NCBI RefSeq assembly: GCF_007280555.1 | Contig: NZ_VKDB01000004.1 | Coordinates: 62,001-126,000 of the forward strand | Length of the DNA: 64,000 nt | Reading direction: 5' to 3' | Origin: Deinococcus detaillensis | GTDB taxonomy: Bacteria; Deinococcota; Deinococci; Deinococcales; Deinococcaceae | In this document: positions 30,814 through 40,577 of the stretch, one piece after another | Position numbering within the stretch: the stretch's first letter is position 1 | Layout: every line of letters starts with the position of its first letter | Made by a program: the position numbers and the translations under genes | Notes under the pieces: generated by a model | The model's database searches: none | Seen by the model: the letters and a program-made list of their open reading frames with translations, nothing else | Told to the model about the DNA's origin: nothing

Positions 30814-31292
30814 TGAATTACTCCTGTGGGAAGGAAAGCGTCAAAATTCCAATCTAATTTGGGGTTGCTCAGCGGCACCCAGCGAAACCGGAACAACTGC
30901 TCGTCGGCGCGGTGATCCCAGGTTCCGGGCAAGCCAGGCGGCGAGGCGAGCCGAAAGAAGTGCCGCATCTCGCGTTTTTGATGCTCGGCGTTGATCCATA
31001 CGACGCTGCCCAGATACAGCGGAGCCCCGAAGCCAGTGCGTCCGGTTTCTTCTCGGCATTCGCGGCTGGCGGCCTCGGCAGGTGTTTCGCCCAGTTCCAC
31101 GCCGCCCGCCGGAACTTGCACGCCGGAGTCGTCGGGGACGTGGTCAAAGGCGAGCAATTCAGCTTCAGCAGAAAGGCGTGTGACCATGCAGACGGCCTTT
31201 TCGCGCAGTCGCCTCAGCTGAGCCACCTGCCGAGCTTCCCCCAATTCATTAAAGAGGGTTTGGATAAATTTCTGGTCAACTTCGCTTACCAT
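30810..31292 (-). CDS. NUDIX hydrolase translationally coupled to valS
   Basis: A 160-residue NUDIX protein starting at ATG 31292 (MVSEVDQKFIQTLFNEL), with GCGAGG upstream; a longer frame would run into the T-box terminator and is rejected. An N-terminal helical region of about 30 residues precedes the fold. The Nudix box runs from GGVELGETPA to RECREETG near residues 62-85, complete except that the last hydrophobic position is Arg. Its TGA stop overlaps the valS ATG, so the two are co-translated and share a T-box. Aminoacyl-tRNA synthetases make diadenosine tetraphosphate as a side product and some NUDIX enzymes cleave it, which makes Ap4A a reasonable but unproven substrate. Confidence 0.87.
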   Translation of the reverse strand: MVSEVDQKFIQTLFNELGEARQVAQLRRLREKAVCMVTRLSAEAELLAFDHVPDDSGVQVPAGGVELGETPAEAASRECREETGRTGFGAPLYLGSVVWINAEHQKREMRHFFRLASPPGLPGTWDHRADEQLFRFRWVPLSNPKLDWNFDAFLPTGVIQ

Positions 31293-31334
31293 CACCGCCA
31301 ACCTCGCAAGAAGGGAAAGACAAGGCGAGGCAAC

Positions 31335-31620
31335 AAAAAACGCCCCATCCGCTGACTGCTGCGGACGAGACGCCGTTAAGGTCATTCCCGTGGTACCACC
31401 GCTCTTCCCGCCTCGGCAAAGAGGCAAGCCCTTGAACGCGCTGTAGCGGGCGCACCCGGAGAAGTCTACTGAGCCTGCCGATGAATCCAGCAGAGCTGTT
31501 CTTTCCTCATGCTCGCGGGCGACGTTCTCCGGCGGCGTTTCCCAGCTTCTTCTCAGTCTAGCCAGGGGCTAGAGAAGCTTTCTCTGTGGGCGCTCACAGC
31601 GGGTACTCTTCCCGGTCACT
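31335..31620 (-). promoter_or_regulatory. T-box riboswitch leader controlling NUDIX-valS
   Basis: Reading the minus strand, the leader begins near 31620 with a GGGAAGAGTA element typical of T-box stem I. A candidate specifier GTC (valine) is at 31523-31521 in AACGTCGCCC, a stem III-like hairpin TTGCCTC/GAGGCGG follows, and the T-box core GGTGGTACCACGG is at 31400-31388. An intrinsic terminator then ends at 31335: a fully paired 12-bp stem between 31372 and 31341, with wobbles, and six T residues. Known T-boxes read the charging state of the cognate tRNA through specifier and T-box loop pairing. Valine specificity fits valS downstream. A TATACT -10 candidate is at 31635-31630. Confidence 0.88.
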
Positions 31621-31684
31621 GCACGGCCGAGTATAGCGCAAAACAGCGGACGTCTCTCACAAAAACCTATGAAATACTCCGCGA

Positions 31685-34486
31685 ATGCGCTTTCTTAACC
31701 TCCGCACCCTGACCCTCTCTCTCCTTTTACTGGCCCCCGTAGCCCAAGCCCAAAGCGCCGCTCCAACCACGCCTCTCACTGCCGCGCCCACGAGCCAAAC
31801 TGCGCCGCTCAAGCTTCCGGCGGGCGTGCAGTTCGTGACTTCTGTTGAGGGCATCAGCGAGTACAGGCTCACCAACGGCCTCAAAGTGCTGCTGGCCCCT
31901 ACCGCCTCCAATGCGCTGATGACGCTGCACGTGACCTACTTGGTCGGCAGCGTCAACGAGGGCCTGGGCGAAGGCGGCATGGCGCACCTGCTGGAGCACA
32001 TGCTGTTTAAGGGCACGCCCACCAACAAAGACATTCCGGCCCTGCTGCGCGAGCGCGGAGCCAACGCCAACGCCGATACCCACGCCGAATACACCGATTA
32101 CCACGCCACCCTGAACGCCACCAAAGCCAATTTAGACTTTCTGACGGGTTTGGAAGCCGACCGGATGGTCAACAGCTTGATTCGGCCAGAAGACCTCGCC
32201 AGCGAACTCAAAGTGGTCATCAACGAGTTCGACAACGGCGAGAACAATCCGGGAAATTTGCTGTTCAAGGCCACTCAGCAAGCCGCCTTTGAATTTCACC
32301 CGATTGGCCGCAGCGTCATCGGCAACCGCTCGGAAGTCATCAGTGTTCCGGCCAGCAGCCTCAAGACCTTTTACCAGAAGTACTACCAGCCGGACAACGC
32401 GGTGGTGACGCTGACGGGCAACTTCGATCCGCAGTACGCCTTGGAGCGGCTTGGAGCCACCTTCGGCAAAATCGCCAAGCCGGTTCGCAGCGCCAGCACC
32501 ACCCTGACCAAGGACTACACCGTGGAACCGCCACAAAGCGGTGAGCGCACCGTCAGCATTCGGCGGGTGGGCGCTTCACCGCTGCTGATCAACAGCTACC
32601 ACGCGCCCGCCGAAACCCACCCCAACAACGCCGCGCTGAGCATGTTGGCGGCGGTGCTGAGCGAGCAGCCCGACGGCAGGCTGTATCAGAAATTGGTCGC
32701 CAGCAAGTTGGCGGTGGGCGCGGGCATGAACGTGGACTCGTACAACGTACCGGGCCTGACGAGCTTCGTGGTCAGCCTCGCGCCGGACGGGGACGTAACC
32801 AAGGCCAGAGCCGCCCTGCAAGGCGTGCTGGACGGTATCGCCAAAGACCCCATCACCGACGCCGACGTGACCCGCATCAAAAACCAAGTCATCGCTTACA
32901 TTAACCGCCTCTCCGCCGACCCTGCTGCCACCGCCGAAGGAATCATTTCGGGGCTGCCGACAGGAGATTGGCGCACCTTTTTTGCTCAGCGCGACGCTTT
33001 TTTGGCGGTCACGGCGGCGGATGTTAACCGCATGGCGCAGACGTACCTGAAGGCCAGCAACCTGACGGCGGGCACTTTTTATCCCACCCTCAAGCCCGAT
33101 CTGGTGACGGTGCCGATTGCGCCGAGCGTGGCCGAGACCTTAAAGAACTTCAAGCCGCGTGCCGCGCAGGCGCAGGGCGAGAATTTGAACACCGCTCCTG
33201 CGGCGTTGGAAGCCCGCGTAGAGCGACTCACCTTGCCGAGCGGCGTCAAAGCGGCCTACCTGAAAAAGGCCGTTCAGGGCAACCGGGTGCTGCTCAGCCT
33301 CAATCTCGACTTTGGCAACGAAGCCAGCGAGAGCGGCGTCCGCACCCGCGACGCGGCGGGTTACATCGACAGCCTGCTGCTGCGCGGCTCCGAGAATCTG
33401 AGCATTCAGCAACTGCGCGACCAGCTTGCTAAGCTCAACGCCACCCTCAGCATCAGCGGCGGCTCGACGGGCCTGAACCTCAGCGTAACCTCGCCGCCGG
33501 AGAATCTGGCCGCCGCCATGACGCTGGCCCGCACGGTGCTGCGCGAACCGCTGTGGCCCGAAAGCGACTTTGAAGACCTCAAGAGGGGCACGCTCAGCAA
33601 CTTGGAAAGCGCCAAGACCGAACCCAACGCGCTGGCAAGCGTCGCGCTGGGCCGCGCTTTTATGCCGGAAGGCACCAAGCGTGGCAGCCGTTTTTATGGC
33701 CGCACCTTTGACGAGCGCATCGAAGACCAGAAAGCGCTGACCCTGGCCGATGTCAAAGCGGCTTACACCAAGTTGTGGGGCCTGTCGTCGTCGGCGCAGC
33801 TCGCAGTCGTGGGGCCACTGGACAAAGCGGTGGTGGAGAGCAGCGTCAGTCAGCTGCTGGCGGGCTGGACTTCCGGCGTGCCGTACCAGCGCCTGAGCAG
33901 CCCGCTGGTGATCGCCAAGCCGCAAACCCTGAGCATTCAGGTGGCCGACAAAACCGGCGCGGTGCTGCGGGCCTCGCAAAACTTTGCACTCAAAAATACC
34001 GATCCCGATTACGCGCCGCTGCTGATTGCCGTGCAGATTCTGGGCGGTGACGGCCTGTCCTCGCGCCTTGCCGACCGGATTCGCCAAAAGGAAGGACTGA
34101 GCTATTCGTCTGGTGCCAGTATCAGCGTAGACACCGATGAAGCGCTGGGCAGCTTCGACGTGTCAGCTACCGCTTCACCCAAAGATTTGGGCAAGGTGGA
34201 GACCGCCATCCGCGAGGAAGTCGCCCGCGCCCTCAAGGACGGTTTCACGGCCAGCGAGGTCAGCAAAGTGCAGGCCGCCATTGCTCAGGCCACCGCTGCC
34301 AACCGCAGCGACGACGGCAACTTACTGGGGGCGCTGGCTTCGCAACTGTACTACGGTCAGACCTTTGCCGACAGCGCCCAATTGGACGCCCGCATTCAGG
34401 CCGTGACTCCGGCCAGCGCTCTGGCGGCATTTAAGAAATACGTCGATCCCAGCAAGTTGGTGGTGGTTAAGGCGGGGAGCTTTTAG
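31685..34486 (+). CDS. Exported M16 (insulinase/pitrilysin-type) zinc peptidase, two-domain
   Basis: A 933-residue protein with a signal peptide (LTLSLLLLAPVAQAQSA). The first M16 domain keeps the inverted zinc motif HLLEH (His101, Glu104, His105) in GMAHLLEHMLFKG, followed by a long beta/alpha region with a probable third ligand in VVINEFDNGE. The second half repeats the fold without HxxEH and has the paired RQKEGLSYSS element typical of the non-catalytic partner. The fused clamshell probably degrades peptides outside the cytoplasmic membrane. It is divergent from the T-box leader, so the 60-bp start region is shared. A terminator follows at 34528. Confidence 0.92.
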   Translation: MRFLNLRTLTLSLLLLAPVAQAQSAAPTTPLTAAPTSQTAPLKLPAGVQFVTSVEGISEYRLTNGLKVLLAPTASNALMTLHVTYLVGSVNEGLGEGGMAHLLEHMLFKGTPTNKDIPALLRERGANANADTHAEYTDYHATLNATKANLDFLTGLEADRMVNSLIRPEDLASELKVVINEFDNGENNPGNLLFKATQQAAFEFHPIGRSVIGNRSEVISVPASSLKTFYQKYYQPDNAVVTLTGNFDPQYALERLGATFGKIAKPVRSASTTLTKDYTVEPPQSGERTVSIRRVGASPLLINSYHAPAETHPNNAALSMLAAVLSEQPDGRLYQKLVASKLAVGAGMNVDSYNVPGLTSFVVSLAPDGDVTKARAALQGVLDGIAKDPITDADVTRIKNQVIAYINRLSADPAATAEGIISGLPTGDWRTFFAQRDAFLAVTAADVNRMAQTYLKASNLTAGTFYPTLKPDLVTVPIAPSVAETLKNFKPRAAQAQGENLNTAPAALEARVERLTLPSGVKAAYLKKAVQGNRVLLSLNLDFGNEASESGVRTRDAAGYIDSLLLRGSENLSIQQLRDQLAKLNATLSISGGSTGLNLSVTSPPENLAAAMTLARTVLREPLWPESDFEDLKRGTLSNLESAKTEPNALASVALGRAFMPEGTKRGSRFYGRTFDERIEDQKALTLADVKAAYTKLWGLSSSAQLAVVGPLDKAVVESSVSQLLAGWTSGVPYQRLSSPLVIAKPQTLSIQVADKTGAVLRASQNFALKNTDPDYAPLLIAVQILGGDGLSSRLADRIRQKEGLSYSSGASISVDTDEALGSFDVSATASPKDLGKVETAIREEVARALKDGFTASEVSKVQAAIAQATAANRSDDGNLLGALASQLYYGQTFADSAQLDARIQAVTPASALAAFKKYVDPSKLVVVKAGSF

Positions 34487-34527
34487 AGCGGTAGATTCGA
34501 GATCAATTGATCCGCAATAAAAAATGG

Positions 34528-34558
34528 AAGGCCGCTCGAATTGCAGCGGCCTTTGTTG
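34528..34558 (+). terminator. Intrinsic terminator after the M16 peptidase gene
   Basis: AAGGCCGCT (34528-34536) pairs perfectly with AGCGGCCTT (34545-34553) around an 8-nt loop, followed by TGTTG. It lies between the convergent M16 and P450 stop codons. The U-run is weak. Confidence 0.7.
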
Positions 34559-34618
34559 TGGAGCAGGTTCGTTGCCTCGTCGCTCTCTCACAAGGACAAA
34601 GGGTCAATCAACACTTCG

Positions 34619-35854
34619 CTAAATACACACGTCCAACCGGCTCAGCCCCCGAATCACAAAGCCGCCCACGTACTCCGACGCGGCGGTGGCATCAGTCAGC
34701 CGCAGCGTCGGCGCGTGGCGAACCAGTGCCCGCAAGCTGAGGGCCAACTCCAAGCGGGCCAGCGGCGCACCGAGGCAGTAATGTTTGCCCAGCCCGAAGG
34801 TCAGGTGCGGATTGGGGTCACGGCTCAGGCGCAGCTCGTCAGGCTTCTCAAAGCGGCGCGGGTCGCGGTTACCGCTGGCGTAGATCAGGGCCACTTGATC
34901 ACCCATCTTGAGCGGCGTGCCGTTCCATTCCAAATCCTCCAACACGTAGCGCTCGAACATCGGCAGCGGGGTATCGAAGCGCAGCAGCTCCTCCACGGCG
35001 GTGCGGAAGAGGGGCAGGCTGTCTTCGGATTGAGCCGCCTCCACCAGCTCGGCCCACTTCTCCGGTTGCCTCAGCAGCGCCAGCACGCCCGCCGACAGGC
35101 CGTTGACGCTGGCTTCATGTCCGGCGTTGAGCAGCAGAATGCAGGTGTCGGTCAACTCGGACTCGCTCAGCTTCTGGCCGCCGTCTTCGACTTGCACCAG
35201 CGCGGTGATCAGGTCATCTTTTGGCTCGGCCCGGCGCTGGGCAGCGAGGCGGCGAATCAGGGCGCTGAATTCCACCACCGCACTCTCGGCCTCAGTTTGC
35301 TGGTCGGCGCTGTAGTTCGGCTCATACAGCTTGACAATGGCCGCCGACCAGGGGCGCAGCAAACCGCGCTCGGCTTCCGGCACGCCCAGCAGTTCGGCAA
35401 TCACCCGCACCGGCAGCGGCTCGGCGTAATCGGCCACCACGTCAAAGCTCGGCCCCAACTGACTCAGGTACTCTTCCAGCATCGCCTCGATGCGCGGCTG
35501 CAAAGTTTCCACCCGGCGCGGCGTGAAGGCTTTGCCCACCAGCGAGCGCAAACGTGTATGCTTTGCGCCCTCGGAATCGAGCATGTGGTTGCCGTTGAAG
35601 GCGTCGAAGTGCGCCTGCGCCGGGTCGGGCGGCGGCCAGCCGAGTTCGTCGCGGGAGTACAGGTGGGTGAGGGTGCGCCCAAAACGCTTGTCGCGCAGGA
35701 TGCCGGAGATGTCGTCGTAGCGCAGGAAAACGGTCTGCTTGATGGCCGCGTCGTAAAAAATCGGCGTGGTGTCGCGCCATTCCGAGAGCAGCGGGTAAGG
35801 ATTCTGGACAAAGGCCGGATCGGTCAGCGGCAGAGTGGGGGGCGCGGGAGGCAT
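34619..35854 (-). CDS. Cytochrome P450
   Basis: A 411-residue soluble bacterial P450. The haem-binding loop FGLGKHYCLG places the thiolate at Cys360, the K-helix ExxR is Glu289 to Arg292 and the I-helix motif is AGHEAS (244-249). The usual I-helix threonine is therefore alanine (Ala248) with a serine after it, the same pattern as in erythromycin P450eryF, where the substrate helps oxygen activation. No ferredoxin, reductase or biosynthetic cluster is adjacent, so redox partners and substrate are unknown. Start ATG at 35854; it is convergent with the M16 gene. Confidence 0.93.
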   Translation of the reverse strand: MPPAPPTLPLTDPAFVQNPYPLLSEWRDTTPIFYDAAIKQTVFLRYDDISGILRDKRFGRTLTHLYSRDELGWPPPDPAQAHFDAFNGNHMLDSEGAKHTRLRSLVGKAFTPRRVETLQPRIEAMLEEYLSQLGPSFDVVADYAEPLPVRVIAELLGVPEAERGLLRPWSAAIVKLYEPNYSADQQTEAESAVVEFSALIRRLAAQRRAEPKDDLITALVQVEDGGQKLSESELTDTCILLLNAGHEASVNGLSAGVLALLRQPEKWAELVEAAQSEDSLPLFRTAVEELLRFDTPLPMFERYVLEDLEWNGTPLKMGDQVALIYASGNRDPRRFEKPDELRLSRDPNPHLTFGLGKHYCLGAPLARLELALSLRALVRHAPTLRLTDATAASEYVGGFVIRGLSRLDVCI

Positions 35855-35917
35855 TCTCCGAGAATAGAGCGGGCGTCAACTGGAGGAGTTAAAACGCTAA
35901 AACTTCGCCGCTCCCAT

Positions 35918-36619
35918 TCACAGCTGCGCGTGAAGCGCCCGCGACAACTCGCCCGCCGCCTTGATGCCCGCGTTGAGCAGTTCCATATACTGCTGCGGAG
36001 CAATCGGCTGGCCTTCCGCGCCGCCCTGCGCTTCCAGAATCAGGCCCTTGGAGGTGGCCACCACGTTGAGGTCAGCGCTGGCCTGCATGTCCTCGCTGTA
36101 TTCGAGATCGACCAACAATTCGCCGCCCACGTAGCCCACGCTCACTGCTCCCAACTCGTGCAGCAGCGGCCACTCGCTGAGCGTACCTTTGCGAATCAGG
36201 CGGTCGGAGAGGTCGAACAGGGCCGCGTATCCGGCCAGCAGACTGGTCACGCGGGTGCCGCCGTCGGCTTGCAGCACGTCGCAGTCGATAATCAGGGTCT
36301 GGTTTTTGAAGGAGCGCAGGTCGGTGACCGAGCGAAACGAGCGGCCCAGGAGGCGCTGAATCTCGTGCCGACGCCCATTTTGCATATTGCGCTCGCGGTT
36401 TTGGCGGTCATGGGTGGCACGCGGAAGCATTAGGTACTCGGCCATCAGCCAGCCTTCTTTCTTGCCACGCATGTGGGGCGGCACTTTCTGATCAACGGAC
36501 ACGGTGGCCAGCACCTTCGTCTGACCGAGTTCCACCAGAGCGCTGCCCTCGGCGTAAGCGTTGATGTTGCGGCTGACTTTGAGGGGGCGGGCTTGATCGG
36601 CAAAGCGGTCTTGTCTCAT
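35918..36619 (-). CDS. rph: Ribonuclease PH
   Basis: A 233-residue phosphate-dependent 3'-5' exoribonuclease that trims tRNA 3' ends as a hexamer. Family segments include SALVELGQTKVLATVSVDQKVPPH, the phosphate-site stretch around GRSFRSVTDLR and IIDCDVLQADGGTRVTSL, and VDLEYSEDMQASADLNVV. The ATG at 36619 is the third of three ATGAGACA units spaced 14 nt apart; it overlaps the stop of a 5-codon minor frame, so initiation is probably by relayed termination-reinitiation from murI. No independent ribosome site is visible. Confidence 0.94.
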   Translation of the reverse strand: MRQDRFADQARPLKVSRNINAYAEGSALVELGQTKVLATVSVDQKVPPHMRGKKEGWLMAEYLMLPRATHDRQNRERNMQNGRRHEIQRLLGRSFRSVTDLRSFKNQTLIIDCDVLQADGGTRVTSLLAGYAALFDLSDRLIRKGTLSEWPLLHELGAVSVGYVGGELLVDLEYSEDMQASADLNVVATSKGLILEAQGGAEGQPIAPQQYMELLNAGIKAAGELSRALHAQL

Positions 36620-36647
36620 CTATTTTGTCTCATAAGGTCTGTCTCAT
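36612..36647 (-). promoter_or_regulatory. Triple ATGA overlap relay at the murI-rph junction
   Basis: On the minus strand three ATGAGACA units begin at 36647, 36633 and 36619. The first ATG overlaps the murI TGA. It opens a frame MRQTL ending in a TGA that overlaps the second ATG; that opens MRQNR ending in a TGA that overlaps the third ATG, the rph start MRQDR. Each step is a 4-nt ATGA overlap with a 14-nt period. The arrangement is seen directly; translation of the mini-frames is inference. Confidence 0.7.
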
Positions 36648-37483
36648 CTGGCAACACTCTCTTGTGTAAGTTGGTTTAACTCGGCGTGTTCGACCTTCAC
36701 CGTGTGGCCCAGCAAAGCCGCCATCACGGACGCGACCTCGACAGGGTTTCCGGTGGCGAAGTAACGCACCTCTCCAGAAACGTCTGAGGCTACACTTCCC
36801 AGCACCTGCACCGTGCGCCGGGCCACTGCCGCGCCGGAGTCGAGCAGCGCGAAGGTGTTCCCAAACTCGGCTCGGATACTACTCGCCAGAAAGGGAAAAT
36901 GCGTGCAGCCCAGCACCAGCTGGTCGGCTCCAGCAGCGGCAGCGGGCGCTAGAGCCTCACGCAAAGCGGCCCGCGTTCGCGGCGAGTCGGCTTCTCCGGC
37001 TTCGACCAGCGGCACCAATTCAGGGTGACTCAGGCGCAGCACCCGCACCCTAGCGGGCACCGCGAACTGCTGAATCACCTCTTCCAAGAGCGCCCCACGC
37101 AGCGTGACCGGTGTGGCCAGCACCGCCACCGTGCCGCTCTGAGTGGCCGCCACCGCTGGCTTGAGCGCTGGAACGAGGCCCACGATTGGCAAGGTGTGGC
37201 CGTACCGCGCCCGCAAAAAGTCGAGGCTAAAGGCGCTGGCGGTGTTGCAGGCGATCACCGCGCCCGCGCAGCCCTGCTGACGCAACCAATCGGTGCAGGC
37301 GGTGGTCAGGGTTCGGACTTCGGCCTCTGAGCGGCTGCCGTAAGGCACGTGGGCCGTGTCGGCCAGATACACGAAATCCTGATGCGGCAGCGCCCGCCTG
37401 AGTTCGCTCAGCACGCTCAAACCGCCCATGCCCGAATCGAATACCCCGATGGGCCGCTGAAGTGCGGGAGAAAAAGAGGTCAT
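36644..37483 (-). CDS. murI: Glutamate racemase
   Basis: A 279-residue cofactor-independent racemase that supplies D-glutamate for peptidoglycan. The catalytic motifs are GVFDSGMGGLSVL, the first cysteine in VIACNTASAF and the second in LGCTHFPFL; the YLADTAHVPYGSRS segment is also diagnostic. The start at 37483 (MTSFSPALQRPIG) fits the family; a longer frame adds 29 residues with no support. It is divergent from a beta-barrel gene with a 68-bp gap, and its stop codon begins the relay into rph. Confidence 0.93.
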   Translation of the reverse strand: MTSFSPALQRPIGVFDSGMGGLSVLSELRRALPHQDFVYLADTAHVPYGSRSEAEVRTLTTACTDWLRQQGCAGAVIACNTASAFSLDFLRARYGHTLPIVGLVPALKPAVAATQSGTVAVLATPVTLRGALLEEVIQQFAVPARVRVLRLSHPELVPLVEAGEADSPRTRAALREALAPAAAAGADQLVLGCTHFPFLASSIRAEFGNTFALLDSGAAVARRTVQVLGSVASDVSGEVRYFATGNPVEVASVMAALLGHTVKVEHAELNQLTQESVAR

Positions 37484-37551
37484 AGCTCTGCAGAGTCTAA
37501 CGGTTTGCTGAGCTGACCTTCGGCTGTCTGTTCTCAAGGTATCGTGGAGCC

Positions 37552-38256
37552 ATGTACGGGCTGAACCCACCGCTGAAGACCTTGTTCGCTCTTCTTTGCC
37601 TCACTCTTCCGGCAGCCAGCGCCCAAGCCGCCCCAGCTGCATTGCCCTTTTCTTACACCAACTTTCAACTCGGTCTGCTCGGCGGGTACGCAGATGGCCG
37701 CAGCGTGCAGGTGTTTGCCAATTACAATAACCTCGCCGGCCCGCTGGGGCTACGGCTGAGTGTGGGCCGCAGCAGCAAGGAGGGCGGTTTTGACGAAGAC
37801 GCCGACTTGGGCTTACTCGGCACCCTTAGAGAGCAGAGGAAGAGCGGCCTGATCAGCAGCGAGCGGGCCAGCGCCCTCTTTTTCGGTTTGGGGGCGACCT
37901 ATGACCTCGGCCAGCAAATTCCGGGTTTGGAAACCAGCTTCTACGGCGGGCTGCGCTATGGCCGGTTCAACTCGCGCCTGACCTACAAAGGCGGCCAGTA
38001 CACCGATTATTCCAGCAGCGCTTTGGGGGTGGGCCTCGGCTCTCAGGCAGCCTACTTGCTGACCAATTCGCTCAGCGTAGTGGGCGACGTGGGAGTAGAT
38101 CAGTATTCGAGGAGCGGCCCTATCGTCAGCCGTGACGACAGAAATAACACCGACACCTTCAAGCCCGGTGAGGGCGGCTACGACACGATCAATAAAGCCG
38201 TCAAGCGCCCCGGCACGGTGCTGAAGGTGATGCTGGGCGTGAGATACAGCTTTTAG
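37552..38256 (+). CDS. Predicted outer-membrane beta-barrel protein
   Basis: A 234-residue exported protein of unknown family. A signal peptide (TLFALLCLTLPAASAQA) precedes alternating strands such as FQLGLLGGYADGRSVQVFANY, LGLRLSVGRS, TSFYGGLRYGRFNSRLTY and LSVVGDVGVDQYSRS, and the protein ends in Phe (LGVRYSF), a C-terminal pattern common in outer-membrane barrels. Small surface barrel or porin-like function is likely. No partner genes are apparent. GGAG lies just before the ATG. Confidence 0.7.
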   Translation: MYGLNPPLKTLFALLCLTLPAASAQAAPAALPFSYTNFQLGLLGGYADGRSVQVFANYNNLAGPLGLRLSVGRSSKEGGFDEDADLGLLGTLREQRKSGLISSERASALFFGLGATYDLGQQIPGLETSFYGGLRYGRFNSRLTYKGGQYTDYSSSALGVGLGSQAAYLLTNSLSVVGDVGVDQYSRSGPIVSRDDRNNTDTFKPGEGGYDTINKAVKRPGTVLKVMLGVRYSF

Positions 38257-38323
38257 AAGGCGGGACACGGCCAAGCTGCCCGGACGCCCCTCACAACCCC
38301 GCCTCCCGTATACTGCCTGCATC

Positions 38324-38648
38324 GTGAACGGAACCATTCAAATCAGCGAGGCGGCGCTCGCCTCTTTAATCGGCCTGACGGCCCACGAAATTCCCGGCGT
38401 GGTGGGCATGGCCCCGGCCAACCTCAAAGAAGGCCTCCAGCGCGTGCTGGGCCGTGCTCAGGCCCGTGACGGCGTGGTAATCGTCAAAGACGGCGGCAAG
38501 ACCAGCGCCGACCTTTACGTGGTGATGGCTTACGGCGTCAACATTCCAGCGGTGGCCCAAAACATCGCCGAGCGAGTCGAACACACCGTCAAAACGCAAG
38601 CGGGTCTGGAACTCAGCTCCACTCGCGTTCACGCCGTGGGAGTGCGCC

Positions 38649-38656
<8 letters not shown>
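38324..38656 (+). CDS. Asp23/Gls24-family envelope stress protein
   Basis: A 110-residue Asp23/YloU-like protein starting with GTG. The core reads SEAALASLIGLTAHEIPGVVGMAP and later DLYVVMAYGVNIPAVAQNIAERVEHTV, the usual pattern. It overlaps the next gene (FakA-like) by 8 bp. The same pair, yloU-yloV, is conserved in Firmicutes, which supports a joint role at the membrane, though the biochemical role of the Asp23 protein is unclear. Confidence 0.87.
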
Positions 38657-40292
<1,636 letters not shown>

Positions 40293-40322
40293 AAAGAGCT
40301 GTCGAAGAAAAAAGCTGTAGTG

Positions 40323-40368
40323 GAGAGCCGAGAGAATGACATCAGTCTTCTTTGCGGCTCTCTTGTTT
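40323..40368 (+). terminator. Probable terminator after the Asp23-fakA pair
   Basis: GAGAGCCG (40323-40330) pairs with CGGCTCTC (40355-40362), with further AGA/TCT pairing inside a long loop, and is followed by TTGTTT. It lies 31 bp after the fakA stop. The remaining 209 bp to the next start hold nothing I can identify. Confidence 0.6.
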
Positions 40369-40577
40369 AGGAACAGTGTTGGGCCTCATCTCACGTTTCC
40401 CCCATATCCGTTAACCCGCCCCTCTGATACGGCTTCCTCCGATGTTTTACAAAAATGCGCCCCCACTCTTCTCAGGGTCTCTTTTCCGTCAGGCGTTTTT
40501 GCCTTCTTCAGTCGGGCCAACCATTTTGTCATGACGAATTGACCGGACTCCTGATCACCTGCGCTAAAGTGCGGGGC

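Noticed and set aside
31293..31427. 45-codon N-terminal extension of the NUDIX protein
   Set aside because: It would be translated from the T-box core and terminator; the family start is at 31292.
34541..36433. 630-codon plus-strand frame
   Set aside because: It lies opposite both the P450 and rph genes, which have clear catalytic motifs; the translation has no recognisable domain.
40336..40542. 67-68 codon plus-strand frame (MTSVFFAALLF...)
   Set aside because: It begins inside the terminator hairpin of fakA, has no ribosome site and shows no domain or membrane pattern.
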